In this document: piece by piece, positions 1-9,672 of the stretch
Position numbering within the stretch: position 1 is the stretch's first letter
Layout of the letters: every line of letters starts with the position of its first letter
Origin: Deinococcota bacterium
Lineage (GTDB): Bacteria > Deinococcota > Deinococci > Deinococcales > Trueperaceae
Direction: 5' to 3'
DNA length: 40,409 nucleotides
NCBI GenBank assembly: GCA_963170125.1
Contig: CAUJFI010000002.1
Span: 1-40,409 of the forward strand
Position numbers and translations under genes: made by a program
The notes under the pieces: model-generated
The model's database searches: none
The model's input: the letters and a program-made list of their open reading frames with translations, nothing else
What the model was told of the DNA's origin: nothing

Positions 1-2
1 AC

Positions 3-38
3 GGGGGGGGGCCGGCGCGAACCCCCGGGGGGCCCCCC
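3..38. repeat. G/C homopolymer palindromic tract downstream of gyrB
   Basis: Bases 3-11 are a G run, 22-26 a C run, 27-32 six G and 33-38 six C, so several alternative GC stems can form. It lies just past the gyrB stop on the minus strand, so it could act as a transcription end. There is no T tract and the region is at the window edge. Bases 39-68 hold nothing recognisable. Confidence 0.3.
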
Positions 39-68
39 TCCTCGTAGCGCCCGGCCGTCGGAGCCGGC

Positions 69-2057
<1,989 letters not shown>

Positions 2058-2086
2058 CTAGACCTCCGTGGCGCACTAACAACGCT

Positions 2087-2116
2087 ATTGTACCCGCAAA
2101 CATGTGGGTGGGTCAA
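2087..2116 (-). promoter_or_regulatory. Sigma-70/SigA-type promoter of gyrB
   Basis: Read on the minus strand: -35 TTGACC (2111-2116), an 18-base spacer, and -10 TACAAT (2087-2092). Transcription would start near 2080, giving a leader of about 23 bases that holds the GGAGGT ribosome binding site and the TTG start. It is the best canonical promoter in the window. Confidence 0.75.
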
Positions 2117-2206
2117 ACGCTATGCATCGTCCTGGACGGCATTTCTGCCTAGTCCCTCCAGGGTGGTCGCCGTGTAGCGCGGACGACCGCAGGTCACCGC
2201 CGGCCG

Positions 2207-3487
2207 TCAGCCACGCACCTGGCCGTCGCCGTCCACCAGGTACTTGTAGGTGACGATCTGCTCGAGCCCCAGGGGCCCGCGCGCATGTAGCTTCTGCGTG
2301 CTTATGCCGATCTCGGCGCCGAAACCGAACTCGAAGCCGTCCGTGAAGCGCGTGGAAGCGTTCACCATCACGACGGCGGCGTCCACCTCGCGCCTGAACC
2401 GCTCGGCGGCGGCGACGTCGCGCGTGGCGATCGCCTCGGTGTGCTGCGTACCGAAGCGGGCGATGTGCTCCAACGCCTCGTCCAGGTCCGCGACCACGCG
2501 CACGGCAAGCTCGAGGTCGAGGAACTCCTTCGCCCACTCGGCGTCGCCGGCCGCGTCCATGCCGGTCACGATGGCGCGCGCCTTGGGGCAGCCGTAGAGC
2601 CTGACCCCGGCCGCCCGGAGGTCGGCGGCGACGCGCGGCAGGAACGCCTCGGCGACGCTCTCGTGCACCAGCAGCGTCTCGATGGCGTTGCAGACGCCCG
2701 GCCGCTGCACCTTGGCGTTCATGGCGAGGCGCCCGGCCATGGCGAGGTCGGCGGCCGCGTCGATGTAGAGGTGGCAGTTGCCCACCCCCGTCTCGATGAC
2801 CGGCACGCTGGCGGTGTCGACGACGTGCCGGATCAGGCCGGCGCCGCCACGCGGGATGACGAGGTCGACGCGCCCGCGGGCGCGCAGGAGCTCCGTGACG
2901 AGTTCGCGGTCGGGCGAGTCGATCAGCAGCACGGCGTCCTCCGGCAGCCCGACCCGGCCTAGGGCGCCGCGCATGCTGGCCACGAGCGCCCGGTTGCTGG
3001 CGAGGGCGTTGGAGGAGCCGCGCAGCACGGCGGCGCTCCCTGCCTTCAGGGCCAGGGACGCGGCGTCGACCGTGACGTTGGGCCGCGACTCGTAGACCAT
3101 CCCGATGACCCCGAACGGCACGCTCACGCGCCGCACGCGCAGCCCGTTGGGCAACGTCCACGCCGTCGGTACGGCGCCGAGCGGGTCGGGCAGGTCGGCG
3201 ACCTGCAGGGTCGCCCGCGAGATGGCGGTTAGGCGCCCCTGCGACAGGCGGAGGCGGTCGACGAGCGGGGCGCCGGTGCCCCGCGCCTGCTCGGCCGCCA
3301 CGTCAGCGGCGTTGGCCTCCAGGATCGTCGGTGCGTCCAACAAGAGACCCTCCGCGATGGCCGTCAGGGCGGCCGGGCGGTCCGCGGCGGGCAGGGCGCG
3401 GGAAGCGGCCCTGGCCTTGGCCAGGAGGGCATCTAGGTAACCCTCGGGGCGGTGAGTGGGTACCGGCTCTGAGCGAGTCGCGGGCAT
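2207..3487 (-). CDS. proA: Gamma-glutamyl phosphate reductase
   Basis: Cytosolic second enzyme of proline synthesis: NADPH-dependent reduction of glutamyl-5-phosphate to glutamate-5-semialdehyde. The 426 residues match the usual length. The aldehyde-dehydrogenase-like fold shows the YESRPNVTVDAASLALKAGSAAVLRG segment, the VDLVIPRGG loop, the catalytic cysteine C266 in QRPGVCNA, and the C-terminal GFGAEIGISTQKLHARGP motif. The start is ATG at 3487, supported by a TATACT box five bases upstream, so the mRNA is probably leaderless. proB, usually adjacent, is not in this window. The gene lies between gyrB (same strand, 149-base gap with its own promoter) and a divergent SDR gene. Identification is secure. 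Confidence 0.95.
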   Translation of the reverse strand: MPATRSEPVPTHRPEGYLDALLAKARAASRALPAADRPAALTAIAEGLLLDAPTILEANAADVAAEQARGTGAPLVDRLRLSQGRLTAISRATLQVADLPDPLGAVPTAWTLPNGLRVRRVSVPFGVIGMVYESRPNVTVDAASLALKAGSAAVLRGSSNALASNRALVASMRGALGRVGLPEDAVLLIDSPDRELVTELLRARGRVDLVIPRGGAGLIRHVVDTASVPVIETGVGNCHLYIDAAADLAMAGRLAMNAKVQRPGVCNAIETLLVHESVAEAFLPRVAADLRAAGVRLYGCPKARAIVTGMDAAGDAEWAKEFLDLELAVRVVADLDEALEHIARFGTQHTEAIATRDVAAAERFRREVDAAVVMVNASTRFTDGFEFGFGAEIGISTQKLHARGPLGLEQIVTYKYLVDGDGQVRG

Positions 3488-3492
3488 GGGCG

Positions 3493-3498
3493 AGTATA
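3493..3498 (-). promoter_or_regulatory. -10 box of proA, leaderless type
   Basis: TATACT on the minus strand ends five bases before the ATG of proA, so the first transcribed base should be at or next to the start codon. There is no ribosome binding site and no clear -35. It lies back to back with the box of the divergent SDR gene. Confidence 0.6.
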
Positions 3499-3529
3499 GC
3501 CAACGCGCCCGTTCCCTCCCCGTCGGCCT

Positions 3530-3535
3530 TACACT
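3530..3535 (+). promoter_or_regulatory. -10 box of the SDR gene, leaderless type
   Basis: TACACT ends five bases before ATG 3541, the same geometry as the proA box on the other strand. The whole divergent intergenic space is only 53 bases (3488-3540). Confidence 0.5.
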
Positions 3536-3540
3536 CCGGC

Positions 3541-4269
3541 ATGCTCGAGACGACTTCAGGCAAGCGGCGCACGGCTCTCGTGACGGGCGCGGGCGGGGAC
3601 CTCGCCGCGACCGTCGTCCCGCGGTTGGCGGCGACGGGTTGGTTGGTCGCCGCCTCGGTCAGACCAGGGACCGAGGAGCGGGTAATGGAACGGTTCGCGG
3701 CGCTGGGCGGGGCGGTCACCGTGGTCGGCGTCGATCTGGCGGAACCGGAGGCGGTCGCCGAGGCCGTGGGGCGGCTGGAGCGCGCGTACGGCGCGCCCGA
3801 GGCGCTCATCCACCTGGCGGGCAGGTTCGAGCCCGGGCCAAGGCCCGCCGACGGCGTCGTCAACGCGGCCGCCGTTCTGGAGCGCGCCCTGGACGGCAAC
3901 CTGCGTAGCGCGGTCAACGCCTGCGCGGCGGTACTGCCCGGCATGCTCGCGGCCGGCCGCGGAGCCCTCGTCGCCGTCGGGGCCGCGGCCGGGGCTTCCC
4001 CGGCGCCGGGCTCGGTGGCCTACGCGGCCGCCAAGGGGGCCCTCGCCGCCTACTTCCGCTCGCTGGCGGCGCAAGTGGCGAAGCGCGGCGTCAACGTCGC
4101 GCTCCTCGTACCCAAGGGGGCGTTGGACACGCCGGGCAACCGGCGCGCCATGCCCGACGCCGACCCGGCCGCCTGGATCGCCCCTGACGCACTGACCGAC
4201 GCCGTGCTCTTCCTCCTGGACCGCCCGCCCCGCGGCCTGGTGCACGAGCTGCCGCTCAGCGTGGGCTGA
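3541..4269 (+). CDS. SDR-family protein, catalytic serine not conserved
   Basis: Short-chain dehydrogenase/reductase-like Rossmann protein of 242 residues. It has the N-terminal dinucleotide motif TGAGGDLA (the last glycine of TGxxxGxG is replaced), an LIHLAG strand in place of NNAG, and the YAAAK version of the YxxxK active site. The serine expected about 13 residues before the tyrosine is missing: the strand reads ALVAVGAAAG. It may therefore bind NAD(P) without normal dehydrogenase chemistry, or use another residue. The start at ATG 3541 is chosen because the upstream TACACT box would not be transcribed if translation began further upstream. It is a single-gene unit, divergent from proA and convergent with the amidohydrolase. 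The substrate cannot be told. Confidence 0.75.
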   Translation: MLETTSGKRRTALVTGAGGDLAATVVPRLAATGWLVAASVRPGTEERVMERFAALGGAVTVVGVDLAEPEAVAEAVGRLERAYGAPEALIHLAGRFEPGPRPADGVVNAAAVLERALDGNLRSAVNACAAVLPGMLAAGRGALVAVGAAAGASPAPGSVAYAAAKGALAAYFRSLAAQVAKRGVNVALLVPKGALDTPGNRRAMPDADPAAWIAPDALTDAVLFLLDRPPRGLVHELPLSVG

Positions 4270-4284
4270 GGGGCCGTCGGCCCC
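4270..4284. terminator. Hairpin after the SDR stop codon
   Basis: GGGGCC (4270-4275), loop GTC, GGCCCC (4279-4284): a perfect 6-bp stem that begins on the base after the stop codon. It lies between convergent genes. No U tract, so termination is inferred from position and stem strength. Confidence 0.45.
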
Positions 4285-4296
4285 GCACCGAGCCGC

Positions 4297-4325
4297 GGCA
4301 GGTGGGCCGCTCGCGGCGGCCTGCC
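4297..4325. terminator. Second hairpin in the convergent gap
   Basis: GGCAGG (4297-4302) pairs with CCTGCC (4320-4325), with an inner GCCGC/GCGGC stem. It sits just past the amidohydrolase stop on the minus strand and could end transcription from either side. No U tract. Confidence 0.4.
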
Positions 4326-4329
4326 TTAC

Positions 4330-5904
4330 CTAGGCGGTGTAGGTGAAAGCGCCGCCCTTGATGGTGGCGAGCACCTCGAGGCCGTCGAGCGACACGAGCG
4401 GGTCGTGCGAGAGCGCAACGATGTCGGCGTCGAAGCCCGGTCTGAGCATCCCCGAGCGGTGCTCGGCCTGGATGGCGTAGGCCGCGCCCGTCGTGTAGGC
4501 CGCCAGGGCGGCGTCGGGCGACAACGCCTCCGCCGGGTTGAGGCGTTCGCCCGTCGCGTCCGCCCTGCGGCAGGCCGCGCGTAGCCCGACGAACACGTCG
4601 GGGCTAGCCACCGGCGTGTCGGAGCCGAAGGCGAGCGGCGCGCCCGCCGCCGCGAGCGAGCGCATCGCGTACGCTCTCGTCGGCCTGTCCGGCAGCAACG
4701 CGGTGATGGACGGCAGGTCGAACGTCAGGTGGATGGGTTGCATGGAGGCGACGACCCCGAGCCGCCCGGCGCGCTTGACGTCGTCCGGGTGCATGTGCTG
4801 CGCGTGCTCTAGCCGTGGCCGCAGCCCGAGAGCACGCCACTGTTCCGCCGTGGCCTCGAAGGCGTCGAGGGTGGCGCGCGTGGCGGCGTCGCCGATGGCG
4901 TGCACGACGGGCACCAGGCCGGCAGCGAGCGCCAGCGGCATACGTCGCAGCATCACGTCAGGGCCGTCCATCACCATGCCGACCTCGCTCGTGCCGGCGT
5001 ACGGCTCGAGCATCCAGGCCGTGCGGCTACCGAGCGCGCCGTCGGCGAAGAACTTGGCGCCGCCGACCCGGAAGTTGTCGCCCCCCTGGTTGGTGGCGAC
5101 GCCGATGGCGGCCGCCGCCTCGATCTGCTGGTGCGGGATGCACGCCCAGACGCGCAGCTCGTACGCGTCGTCGCTGGCCGTCAGGGCGAGCTCGCGCCAC
5201 AGGTCGGGGCCTTCGGCGGCCATGTGGTGCACGGTCGCGACGCCGAGCGAGGCCAGGTGCTTGCCGGCCCTCGCGAGCGCCGCCCTCAGGTCGTGGCGCG
5301 TCGGCCGCGAGGCGACGTCGGAGACGGGGTCGACCGCCTCCTCCAGGAGCAGCCCCGTGGGTTCACCGCGCTCGTCGAGGACGATCCTGCCGCCCGGTCC
5401 CAGGTCGGTCGCCCCGCTGAGGCCGGCGACCGCGAGCGCCGCGCGGCTCGCCCAGGCGGAATGATGGTCCTGGCTATGCATGAGGACCTTGCGGCCGAGC
5501 GCGGCGGCCTCGAGGGCGTCCGACTCTTCCCTGCCGACGGTCGCGAGGTTCCAGCGTTGCAGCGCGAAGCCGGTGGCAATGACCCAGCCGTCCGTCGCGC
5601 TCCGGGCCGCTCGCTCCCGGATGAGCTCACAGCCGGCGCCCAAGCTCGTCACGGACGAGAGGTCGAGGTAGTCGAGTTCGATGCCGTGGCGCGTCAGGTG
5701 GACGTGCGCGTCGTGGAAAGCCGGCATGAGACATGCCGAGCCGAAGTCGATGACGCGCGTGTCCGGCCCGGCCACCGCGTGCAGGTCGCTCGCCTGGCCC
5801 ACGGCGAGGACCTTGCCGCCGGCCAGGGCGAGTCCGGCCGCCCGCGGGCGGTCTCGGTCCATGGTCAGGACGGAGCCGTAGAGGATGGTGTCGGCGACGG
5901 GCAT
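4330..5904 (-). CDS. Amidohydrolase 3-family metal-dependent hydrolase (YtcJ-like)
   Basis: Cytosolic TIM-barrel hydrolase of 524 residues. An N-terminal beta-sandwich (TILYGSVLTMDRDRP, GGKVLAVG) leads into the metal-binding FHDAHVHL with H67 and H69. Later come the VVHAIGDAA and LEHAQHMHPDD histidines, the LAFGSDTPV aspartate, and a C-terminal PGFDADIVALSHDP segment that rejoins the sandwich. All are features of the Amidohydro_3/YtcJ group, whose members act on varied amides or formamides; the substrate is not predictable. Its ATG directly follows the TGA of the enoyl-CoA hydratase gene and has GGAGGT six bases upstream (5911-5916), so the two are probably co-transcribed and coupled. It ends facing the SDR gene. 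Confidence 0.85.
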   Translation of the reverse strand: MPVADTILYGSVLTMDRDRPRAAGLALAGGKVLAVGQASDLHAVAGPDTRVIDFGSACLMPAFHDAHVHLTRHGIELDYLDLSSVTSLGAGCELIRERAARSATDGWVIATGFALQRWNLATVGREESDALEAAALGRKVLMHSQDHHSAWASRAALAVAGLSGATDLGPGGRIVLDERGEPTGLLLEEAVDPVSDVASRPTRHDLRAALARAGKHLASLGVATVHHMAAEGPDLWRELALTASDDAYELRVWACIPHQQIEAAAAIGVATNQGGDNFRVGGAKFFADGALGSRTAWMLEPYAGTSEVGMVMDGPDVMLRRMPLALAAGLVPVVHAIGDAATRATLDAFEATAEQWRALGLRPRLEHAQHMHPDDVKRAGRLGVVASMQPIHLTFDLPSITALLPDRPTRAYAMRSLAAAGAPLAFGSDTPVASPDVFVGLRAACRRADATGERLNPAEALSPDAALAAYTTGAAYAIQAEHRSGMLRPGFDADIVALSHDPLVSLDGLEVLATIKGGAFTYTA

Positions 5905-6681
5905 TCAGCGACCTCCGTAGCGCGGCGCGCGCTTCTCGACGAAAGCTCGGATCCCCTCGCGCGCGTCGTCCGAGGCGCCGGCGCGCGCTTGCGCCTCCGC
6001 CTCGAAGGCGAGCTGCTCGCCCAGCGTGTTGTCGAGCGCCGCGCGCACCTCGGCCTTTACGAGAGCGTAGGCGAGCGTCGGTCCGCTGGCCAGCGCTCGC
6101 ACGACCCCCATGACGTCGTCCGCGAAGTCCGGGCCGTCCAGGACGCGCTCCACCAGCCCGATGCGCAGCGCCTCGGCGGCGTCAACCCTGCGGTTGCCGA
6201 AGGCCAGCTCCAGGGTCCTGCCCGGTCCGATGAGCCGCGAGAGGAAGTAGCTGGAGCCGGCGTCGAGCGCCAGGCCGATCCCGGTGAAGCCGAGCGCGAA
6301 CGTGGCCGTGTGGGCCGCGACGCGCACGTCGCACGCCGCCGCGAGGCTGAGCCCGGCACCGGCGGCGACCCCGTTCACCCCCGCGACGACGGGCTTCTCA
6401 AGGGCCGCGACCGCCCTGACGACCGGGTGGTAGTACCCCTCGAGGACGGCGCCGATGTCGGCGTCTACCGCCGTTGAGCCCAGGTCGGCCCCGGCGCAGA
6501 ACGCCCGTCCGGTCCCCGTGAGGAGCACGGCGCGCACGCGCGGTTCGGCGGCTGGGCCCGTGAGGGCGTCGGCGAGCTCCGCGAGCAACTCGAGGTTGAG
6601 CGCGTTGAGGACTTCCGGGCGGTCGAGCGCGACCCGCAGGGCGCCGTCGCGCTCAGTGAGCGTCAGATGTCGGTACGTCAT
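5905..6681 (-). CDS. Enoyl-CoA hydratase/isomerase family protein
   Basis: Crotonase-fold enzyme of 258 residues that handles acyl-CoA thioesters, typically hydration or isomerisation of enoyl-CoA in fatty-acid or phenylacetate-type degradation. Visible features are the N-terminal ALRVALDRPEVLNALN, the oxyanion-hole strand AFCAGADL, the second oxyanion loop GVAAGAGLSLAAACDVRVA, and the GLVERVL region. The FTGIGLALDAGSSYFLSRLIG stretch resembles PaaG/PaaB-type members, where an aspartate or glutamate here is catalytic. The exact reaction is uncertain. Translation most likely starts at ATG 6681 (MTYRHLTL), since upstream codons encode an Arg/Pro-rich stretch typical of non-coding frame. GGAGG is 13 bases away, longer than usual. 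The downstream amidohydrolase starts right at its stop codon. Confidence 0.85.
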   Translation of the reverse strand: MTYRHLTLTERDGALRVALDRPEVLNALNLELLAELADALTGPAAEPRVRAVLLTGTGRAFCAGADLGSTAVDADIGAVLEGYYHPVVRAVAALEKPVVAGVNGVAAGAGLSLAAACDVRVAAHTATFALGFTGIGLALDAGSSYFLSRLIGPGRTLELAFGNRRVDAAEALRIGLVERVLDGPDFADDVMGVVRALASGPTLAYALVKAEVRAALDNTLGEQLAFEAEAQARAGASDDAREGIRAFVEKRAPRYGGR

Positions 6682-6706
6682 GGGGTGCTTGAGGCCTCCG
6701 GGGGTC

Positions 6707-6712
6707 AGGATA
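6707..6712 (-). promoter_or_regulatory. Possible -10 box of the enoyl-CoA hydratase unit
   Basis: TATCCT on the minus strand lies 25 bases before ATG 6681, in the 50-base gap after the RNHCP gene. There is no convincing -35, so this is a weak call. Confidence 0.3.
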
Positions 6713-6731
6713 CCAGCGCGCGGGCTCCGCC

Positions 6732-7070
6732 CTAGAGCGGCACGGCCCCGCTGGCCAAGGCGATGACGAGGTCGAAGTCGTCCGGACACCCGGGGTCGTC
6801 CAAGGCCGCGCGGTTGCGGGAGGTGGCGCCACAGGTGCGGCACCGGTGGACGATCACCCAGCCCTTCTTCTGGCTGCGCTCCACCGCGATGGGTTCGAGG
6901 ACCCCACGACAGGGGTTGGCCCTGTCGCCAGGATCGATGTCTACATGCAAGGAGTGCAGGCAGAACGGGCAGTGGTTACGGTAACCGCCCGCCGTCAGGG
7001 GGGGCACGCTGGCGCCACACTCCAGGCACACGAACGGTTGGTTGGCTCCCGCGCCCGTGAAGCGCTTCAT
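6732..7070 (-). CDS. RNHCP-domain zinc-binding protein
   Basis: A 112-residue cysteine-rich protein. It contains the sequence RNHCPFC that names the RNHCP family, and three further metal-type knuckles: CLEC near the N-terminus, CPFCLHS in the centre and CRTC near residue 80. Together they look like one or two zinc ribbons. The family is small and widely distributed, with no established function. The KKGWVIVHRCRTCGATSRNR segment is typical of it. The start is ATG 7070, preceded six bases upstream by TATGCT, so it is probably leaderless. It is divergent from the ABC-F unit across 52 bases. The family assignment is firm; the role is unknown. Confidence 0.85.
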   Translation of the reverse strand: MKRFTGAGANQPFVCLECGASVPPLTAGGYRNHCPFCLHSLHVDIDPGDRANPCRGVLEPIAVERSQKKGWVIVHRCRTCGATSRNRAALDDPGCPDDFDLVIALASGAVPL

Positions 7071-7076
7071 GTGCGC

Positions 7077-7082
7077 AGCATA
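7077..7082 (-). promoter_or_regulatory. -10 box of the RNHCP gene, leaderless type
   Basis: TATGCT on the minus strand, six bases before ATG 7070. No ribosome binding site lies between. Confidence 0.55.
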
Positions 7083-7110
7083 GCCGCACCCAGCTCGGTG
7101 GGGCGGCGGC

Positions 7111-7116
7111 TAAGAT
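7111..7116 (+). promoter_or_regulatory. -10 box before the ABC-F leader ORF
   Basis: TAAGAT, followed by six bases and GTG 7123. The same spacing is seen at other leaderless starts in this window. It implies that the short ORF at 7123, rather than the ABC-F gene itself, lies at the mRNA 5' end. Confidence 0.45.
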
Positions 7117-7122
7117 TGTCGG

Positions 7123-7179
7123 GTGGAGCTTGCCGTCACCAGCTCACCACAGCGCCAGCCGGCGCCAGCCGGGGTCTAG
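7123..7179 (+). CDS. Putative 18-residue leader peptide of the ABC-F gene
   Basis: GTG at 7123 opens an 18-codon ORF (VELAVTSSPQRQPAPAGV) whose TAG stop is immediately followed by the GTG start of the ABC-F gene, in the same frame. A TAAGAT box six bases before it would make it a leaderless ORF at the mRNA 5' end. Its last codons lie in a CCGGC-GCCA-GCCGG hairpin. Several antibiotic-resistance ABC-F genes are known to be controlled by ribosome stalling on a short upstream ORF, so a regulatory leader peptide is plausible. The alternative is that the upstream GTG is not used and this is ordinary 5' UTR. Confidence 0.35.
   Translation: MELAVTSSPQRQPAPAGV
7159..7172 (+). promoter_or_regulatory. 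Hairpin just before the ABC-F start
   Basis: CCGGC (7159-7163), loop GCCA, GCCGG (7168-7172): a perfect 5-bp stem that takes up two of the four G bases (7171-7174) that could serve as ribosome binding site for GTG 7180. A ribosome on the leader ORF would melt it. Confidence 0.35.
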
Positions 7180-9672
7180 GTGGAGCTGTTGCGAGCGGAA
7201 GGCGTCGCCTACGATCTGGGCGGCGCCGAGTTGCTCACCGGCGTCAGCCTGCGCCTCCAGGCGGGCGATCGGGTCGGGCTCGTCGGCCCCAACGGAAGCG
7301 GCAAGAGCACGCTGCTCGGCCTCCTCGCCGGAGCGCTGCAGCCCACGACCGGCCGCGTGAGGCGCGCGCCCGGCACCGAGATCGCCTTCCTGCCGCAGGC
7401 CACCCCGACGACGCCCGGCGCGACGATCGCGGCAGTCGCCGGGGCGGCCATCCGGCGCGTGAAGGAGCTGGAAGCGCTGCTGCGCGCCGAGGAGGCGAGC
7501 CTCGCGGCCGAGGTGGGCGCGCGCGCCGAGCCGCACGCCGACCCCTTCGCCCGGCACCGGGCGCTGCTCGGCGAGTTCGAGCGGCGGGGCGGTTACGCCG
7601 CGCAAGCGCGGGCGCGCGAGCTCTTCGCCGCCCTGGGTTTCCCGCCGCCGACGTGGGACCGCGCGGTCGCAGAGCTCTCGTCCGGCGAACGCCGCAGGCT
7701 CGCCCTGGCGGCCGCGCTCGCCCCGGCCGCCGACACGCTGCTGCTCGACGAGCCGACGAACCACCTCGACCTAGCCGCGCGGGAGTGGCTGACGCGCCGC
7801 CTGGCCGCCTACGACGGCGCCGTCGTCGTGATCAGCCACGACCGGGCGCTCCTCGACGACGCGACCAACGGCACGGCGTTCCTGGTGCCCGCGGGCGGCG
7901 CGACCACGCTGCGCCTGGAGAAGGGCGCGTACTCGACGGCCCGCAAGCGCCTCGACGCGGCCGAGCGCGCGGGCGCCAAGCGCAAGCGCGAACTGGAGAA
8001 GGAGGCCGAGCGGTTGGAGACGATGGCGGCGGAGCTCGCCACGTTCGGTCGCAAGGCGGCAGCGCGCAGGCGGGCGGCGCAGCGGGAGGGGGCGTCACTG
8101 CGCGGCCGCGTCGAGGCGCAGACCGCGGCCCGCCAGGAGGACGCGCGCTTCGTGACCGTTCCCGGTGGCGACGGGCGGGGGGGCCGGGCGGGCTCGGCGG
8201 CCGCACGGCACGGCCGTCCCCGCGGCGCGGGGAACGCCACGCTGCTGACGGCGCGCCACCTGAGCGTGCCAGGGCTGCTCGAGGACACCACCCTCGAGGT
8301 GCGGCGGGGCCCGCGCGTCGCGATCCTCGGACCGAACGGGAGCGGGAAGACCACGCTCCTGCGCTGCCTGGCAGGCGATCTCTCTCCAGCTGGCCCCGCC
8401 GCCGAACTCGAGTACCTTCCCGGCCTGCGGCTGCGGCTCGTCGACCAGGAGGCGCGCGGTCTAGCGGACGGGGAGGACGTCCTCGGCCAGGTCGCGGCGG
8501 CAGTCGGCGCGGCGCGCGCCGCGCGGCTGCTCGCCGGCATCGGCGTCCCGGCGAGCGTGTGGCGCCACGCCCCGGACCGACTCTCGGGCGGAGAGCGTGC
8601 CCGCGCCGGGCTCGCCCTAGCACTCGCGCACGGCGCGGACCTGTGGCTGCTCGACGAGCCGAGCAACGACCTCGACCTGCAAGCCGTCGAGGCGCTCGAG
8701 GTGCAGCTGAGCGAGGCGCTCGACGCTAGCGGCTCGGCGCTGCTCCTCGTGACCCACGATCGCCGGCTCGCCGAACGCCTCACGGACGAGGCCTGGGCGC
8801 TCGAGGGCAACCGCGTCGTGCGCTACCGCGACGTGCACGCATACCTGCGCGGCGAGCCGGCACCGGCGGTCGCCAGCGAGGACCCGACCGAGGCCGGGGC
8901 GGAGGCGGCGGACACGCGCCCCGCGACGAACTCCGCACGCAGTGAGAACGACGACCTGGCCACCCTCGAGGAGGAGCGCGCCGCCCTGCTCGCACGCCTC
9001 GCCGACCCGGTCGATCTCACCGAGCGGGAAGCCGAGCGCGTCAGACGCCGGTTGCGGCACTTGGAGGAGGAGCTGGTGGCCCGTTACGAGGCCGCTTTGC
9101 CGCGGCCGGCGCCACGCCACCGCGTGCGCGAGGGTGGGCTGGGCGTGTTCGGCGACGTGGTCGACGGCAAGCTCGCGCTCGTGCTCATGGAGGAGGGCCC
9201 GGCGGGAGGCGGGGCGGGTTCGACGATCGGCGACGAGGCTGCCGGCGCGGCGCTGGCAGCGTGGCCGCTCGCGCCCGCGGCCATGCCCGCGCTCGGGGTC
9301 CTGGCCGGGCTGGAGGCGCACGCCTCGGAGGGGGTGGCGCACCTCAAGCTGATCGAGCGAGCCGGCACCTGCCTCGTGCCGGCTGCCCGAAGCGCCGTGC
9401 TGGACGCCGGCGCGCGCCTCGCCTTCACGCTCCTCGGCGTGTCGGCCGTCCAGACGCACTCCCGGCTCCCCCTCACCTCCCGCTGGCTCCGGCCCGCCGG
9501 TGAGGGTTGGCACACCGCCCCGCTGGAGGCCTTCCTCCGCTCGGAAGGGTGGCGCGCGGGCCGAGGCACCGGACATCTCGACGCAGCCGGGACCGGACGC
9601 CGCAACGGCCCCCGGAGCGAGTCGCGAGCGGGGCGTCGCGGAAGGCGGCCCGGCGGCGGAGGCGGGTGGTGA
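7180..9672 (+). CDS. ABC-F family ATPase with a novel C-terminal extension
   Basis: Soluble protein with two ABC cassettes and no membrane segment. Domain 1 has Walker A GPNGSGKS at 36-43, signature LSSGE near 166 and Walker B LLLDEP near 187. A basic, charged inter-domain linker (about 260-350) follows. Domain 2 has GPNGSGKTT near 384, LSGGE near 468 and LLDEPSND near 490. ABC-F proteins act on ribosomes, in translation control or drug protection; which applies here is not visible. At 830 residues it is far longer than usual. After about residue 585 comes a predicted coiled coil (about 588-640), then a roughly 150-residue domain I do not recognise (GVFGDVVDGKLALVLMEE onward), then a basic Gly/Arg tail. 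The start is GTG 7180, directly after the stop of a short leader ORF. Its stop overlaps the next gene by four bases. Confidence 0.85.
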   Translation: MELLRAEGVAYDLGGAELLTGVSLRLQAGDRVGLVGPNGSGKSTLLGLLAGALQPTTGRVRRAPGTEIAFLPQATPTTPGATIAAVAGAAIRRVKELEALLRAEEASLAAEVGARAEPHADPFARHRALLGEFERRGGYAAQARARELFAALGFPPPTWDRAVAELSSGERRRLALAAALAPAADTLLLDEPTNHLDLAAREWLTRRLAAYDGAVVVISHDRALLDDATNGTAFLVPAGGATTLRLEKGAYSTARKRLDAAERAGAKRKRELEKEAERLETMAAELATFGRKAAARRRAAQREGASLRGRVEAQTAARQEDARFVTVPGGDGRGGRAGSAAARHGRPRGAGNATLLTARHLSVPGLLEDTTLEVRRGPRVAILGPNGSGKTTLLRCLAGDLSPAGPAAELEYLPGLRLRLVDQEARGLADGEDVLGQVAAAVGAARAARLLAGIGVPASVWRHAPDRLSGGERARAGLALALAHGADLWLLDEPSNDLDLQAVEALEVQLSEALDASGSALLLVTHDRRLAERLTDEAWALEGNRVVRYRDVHAYLRGEPAPAVASEDPTEAGAEAADTRPATNSARSENDDLATLEEERAALLARLADPVDLTEREAERVRRRLRHLEEELVARYEAALPRPAPRHRVREGGLGVFGDVVDGKLALVLMEEGPAGGGAGSTIGDEAAGAALAAWPLAPAAMPALGVLAGLEAHASEGVAHLKLIERAGTCLVPAARSAVLDAGARLAFTLLGVSAVQTHSRLPLTSRWLRPAGEGWHTAPLEAFLRSEGWRAGRGTGHLDAAGTGRRNGPRSESRAGRRGRRPGGGGGW

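Noticed and set aside
2085..3161. Open frame of 358 codons on the minus strand, offset from proA.
   Set aside because: Arg/Pro/Ala-rich and overlapping proA, whose frame has the catalytic cysteine.
4900..6477. Open frame of 525 codons on the plus strand across the amidohydrolase and enoyl-CoA hydratase genes.
   Set aside because: It spans two real minus-strand genes with identified active sites; no recognisable protein features.
6846..8729. Open frame of 627 codons on the plus strand overlapping RNHCP and ABC-F.
   Set aside because: Arg/Ala/Gly-rich shadow frame; the ABC-F frame carries both ATPase cassettes.
7180..9672. Calling the ABC-F gene an antibiotic-resistance determinant.
   Set aside because: ABC-F families include housekeeping translation factors; sequence motifs seen here do not separate the two.
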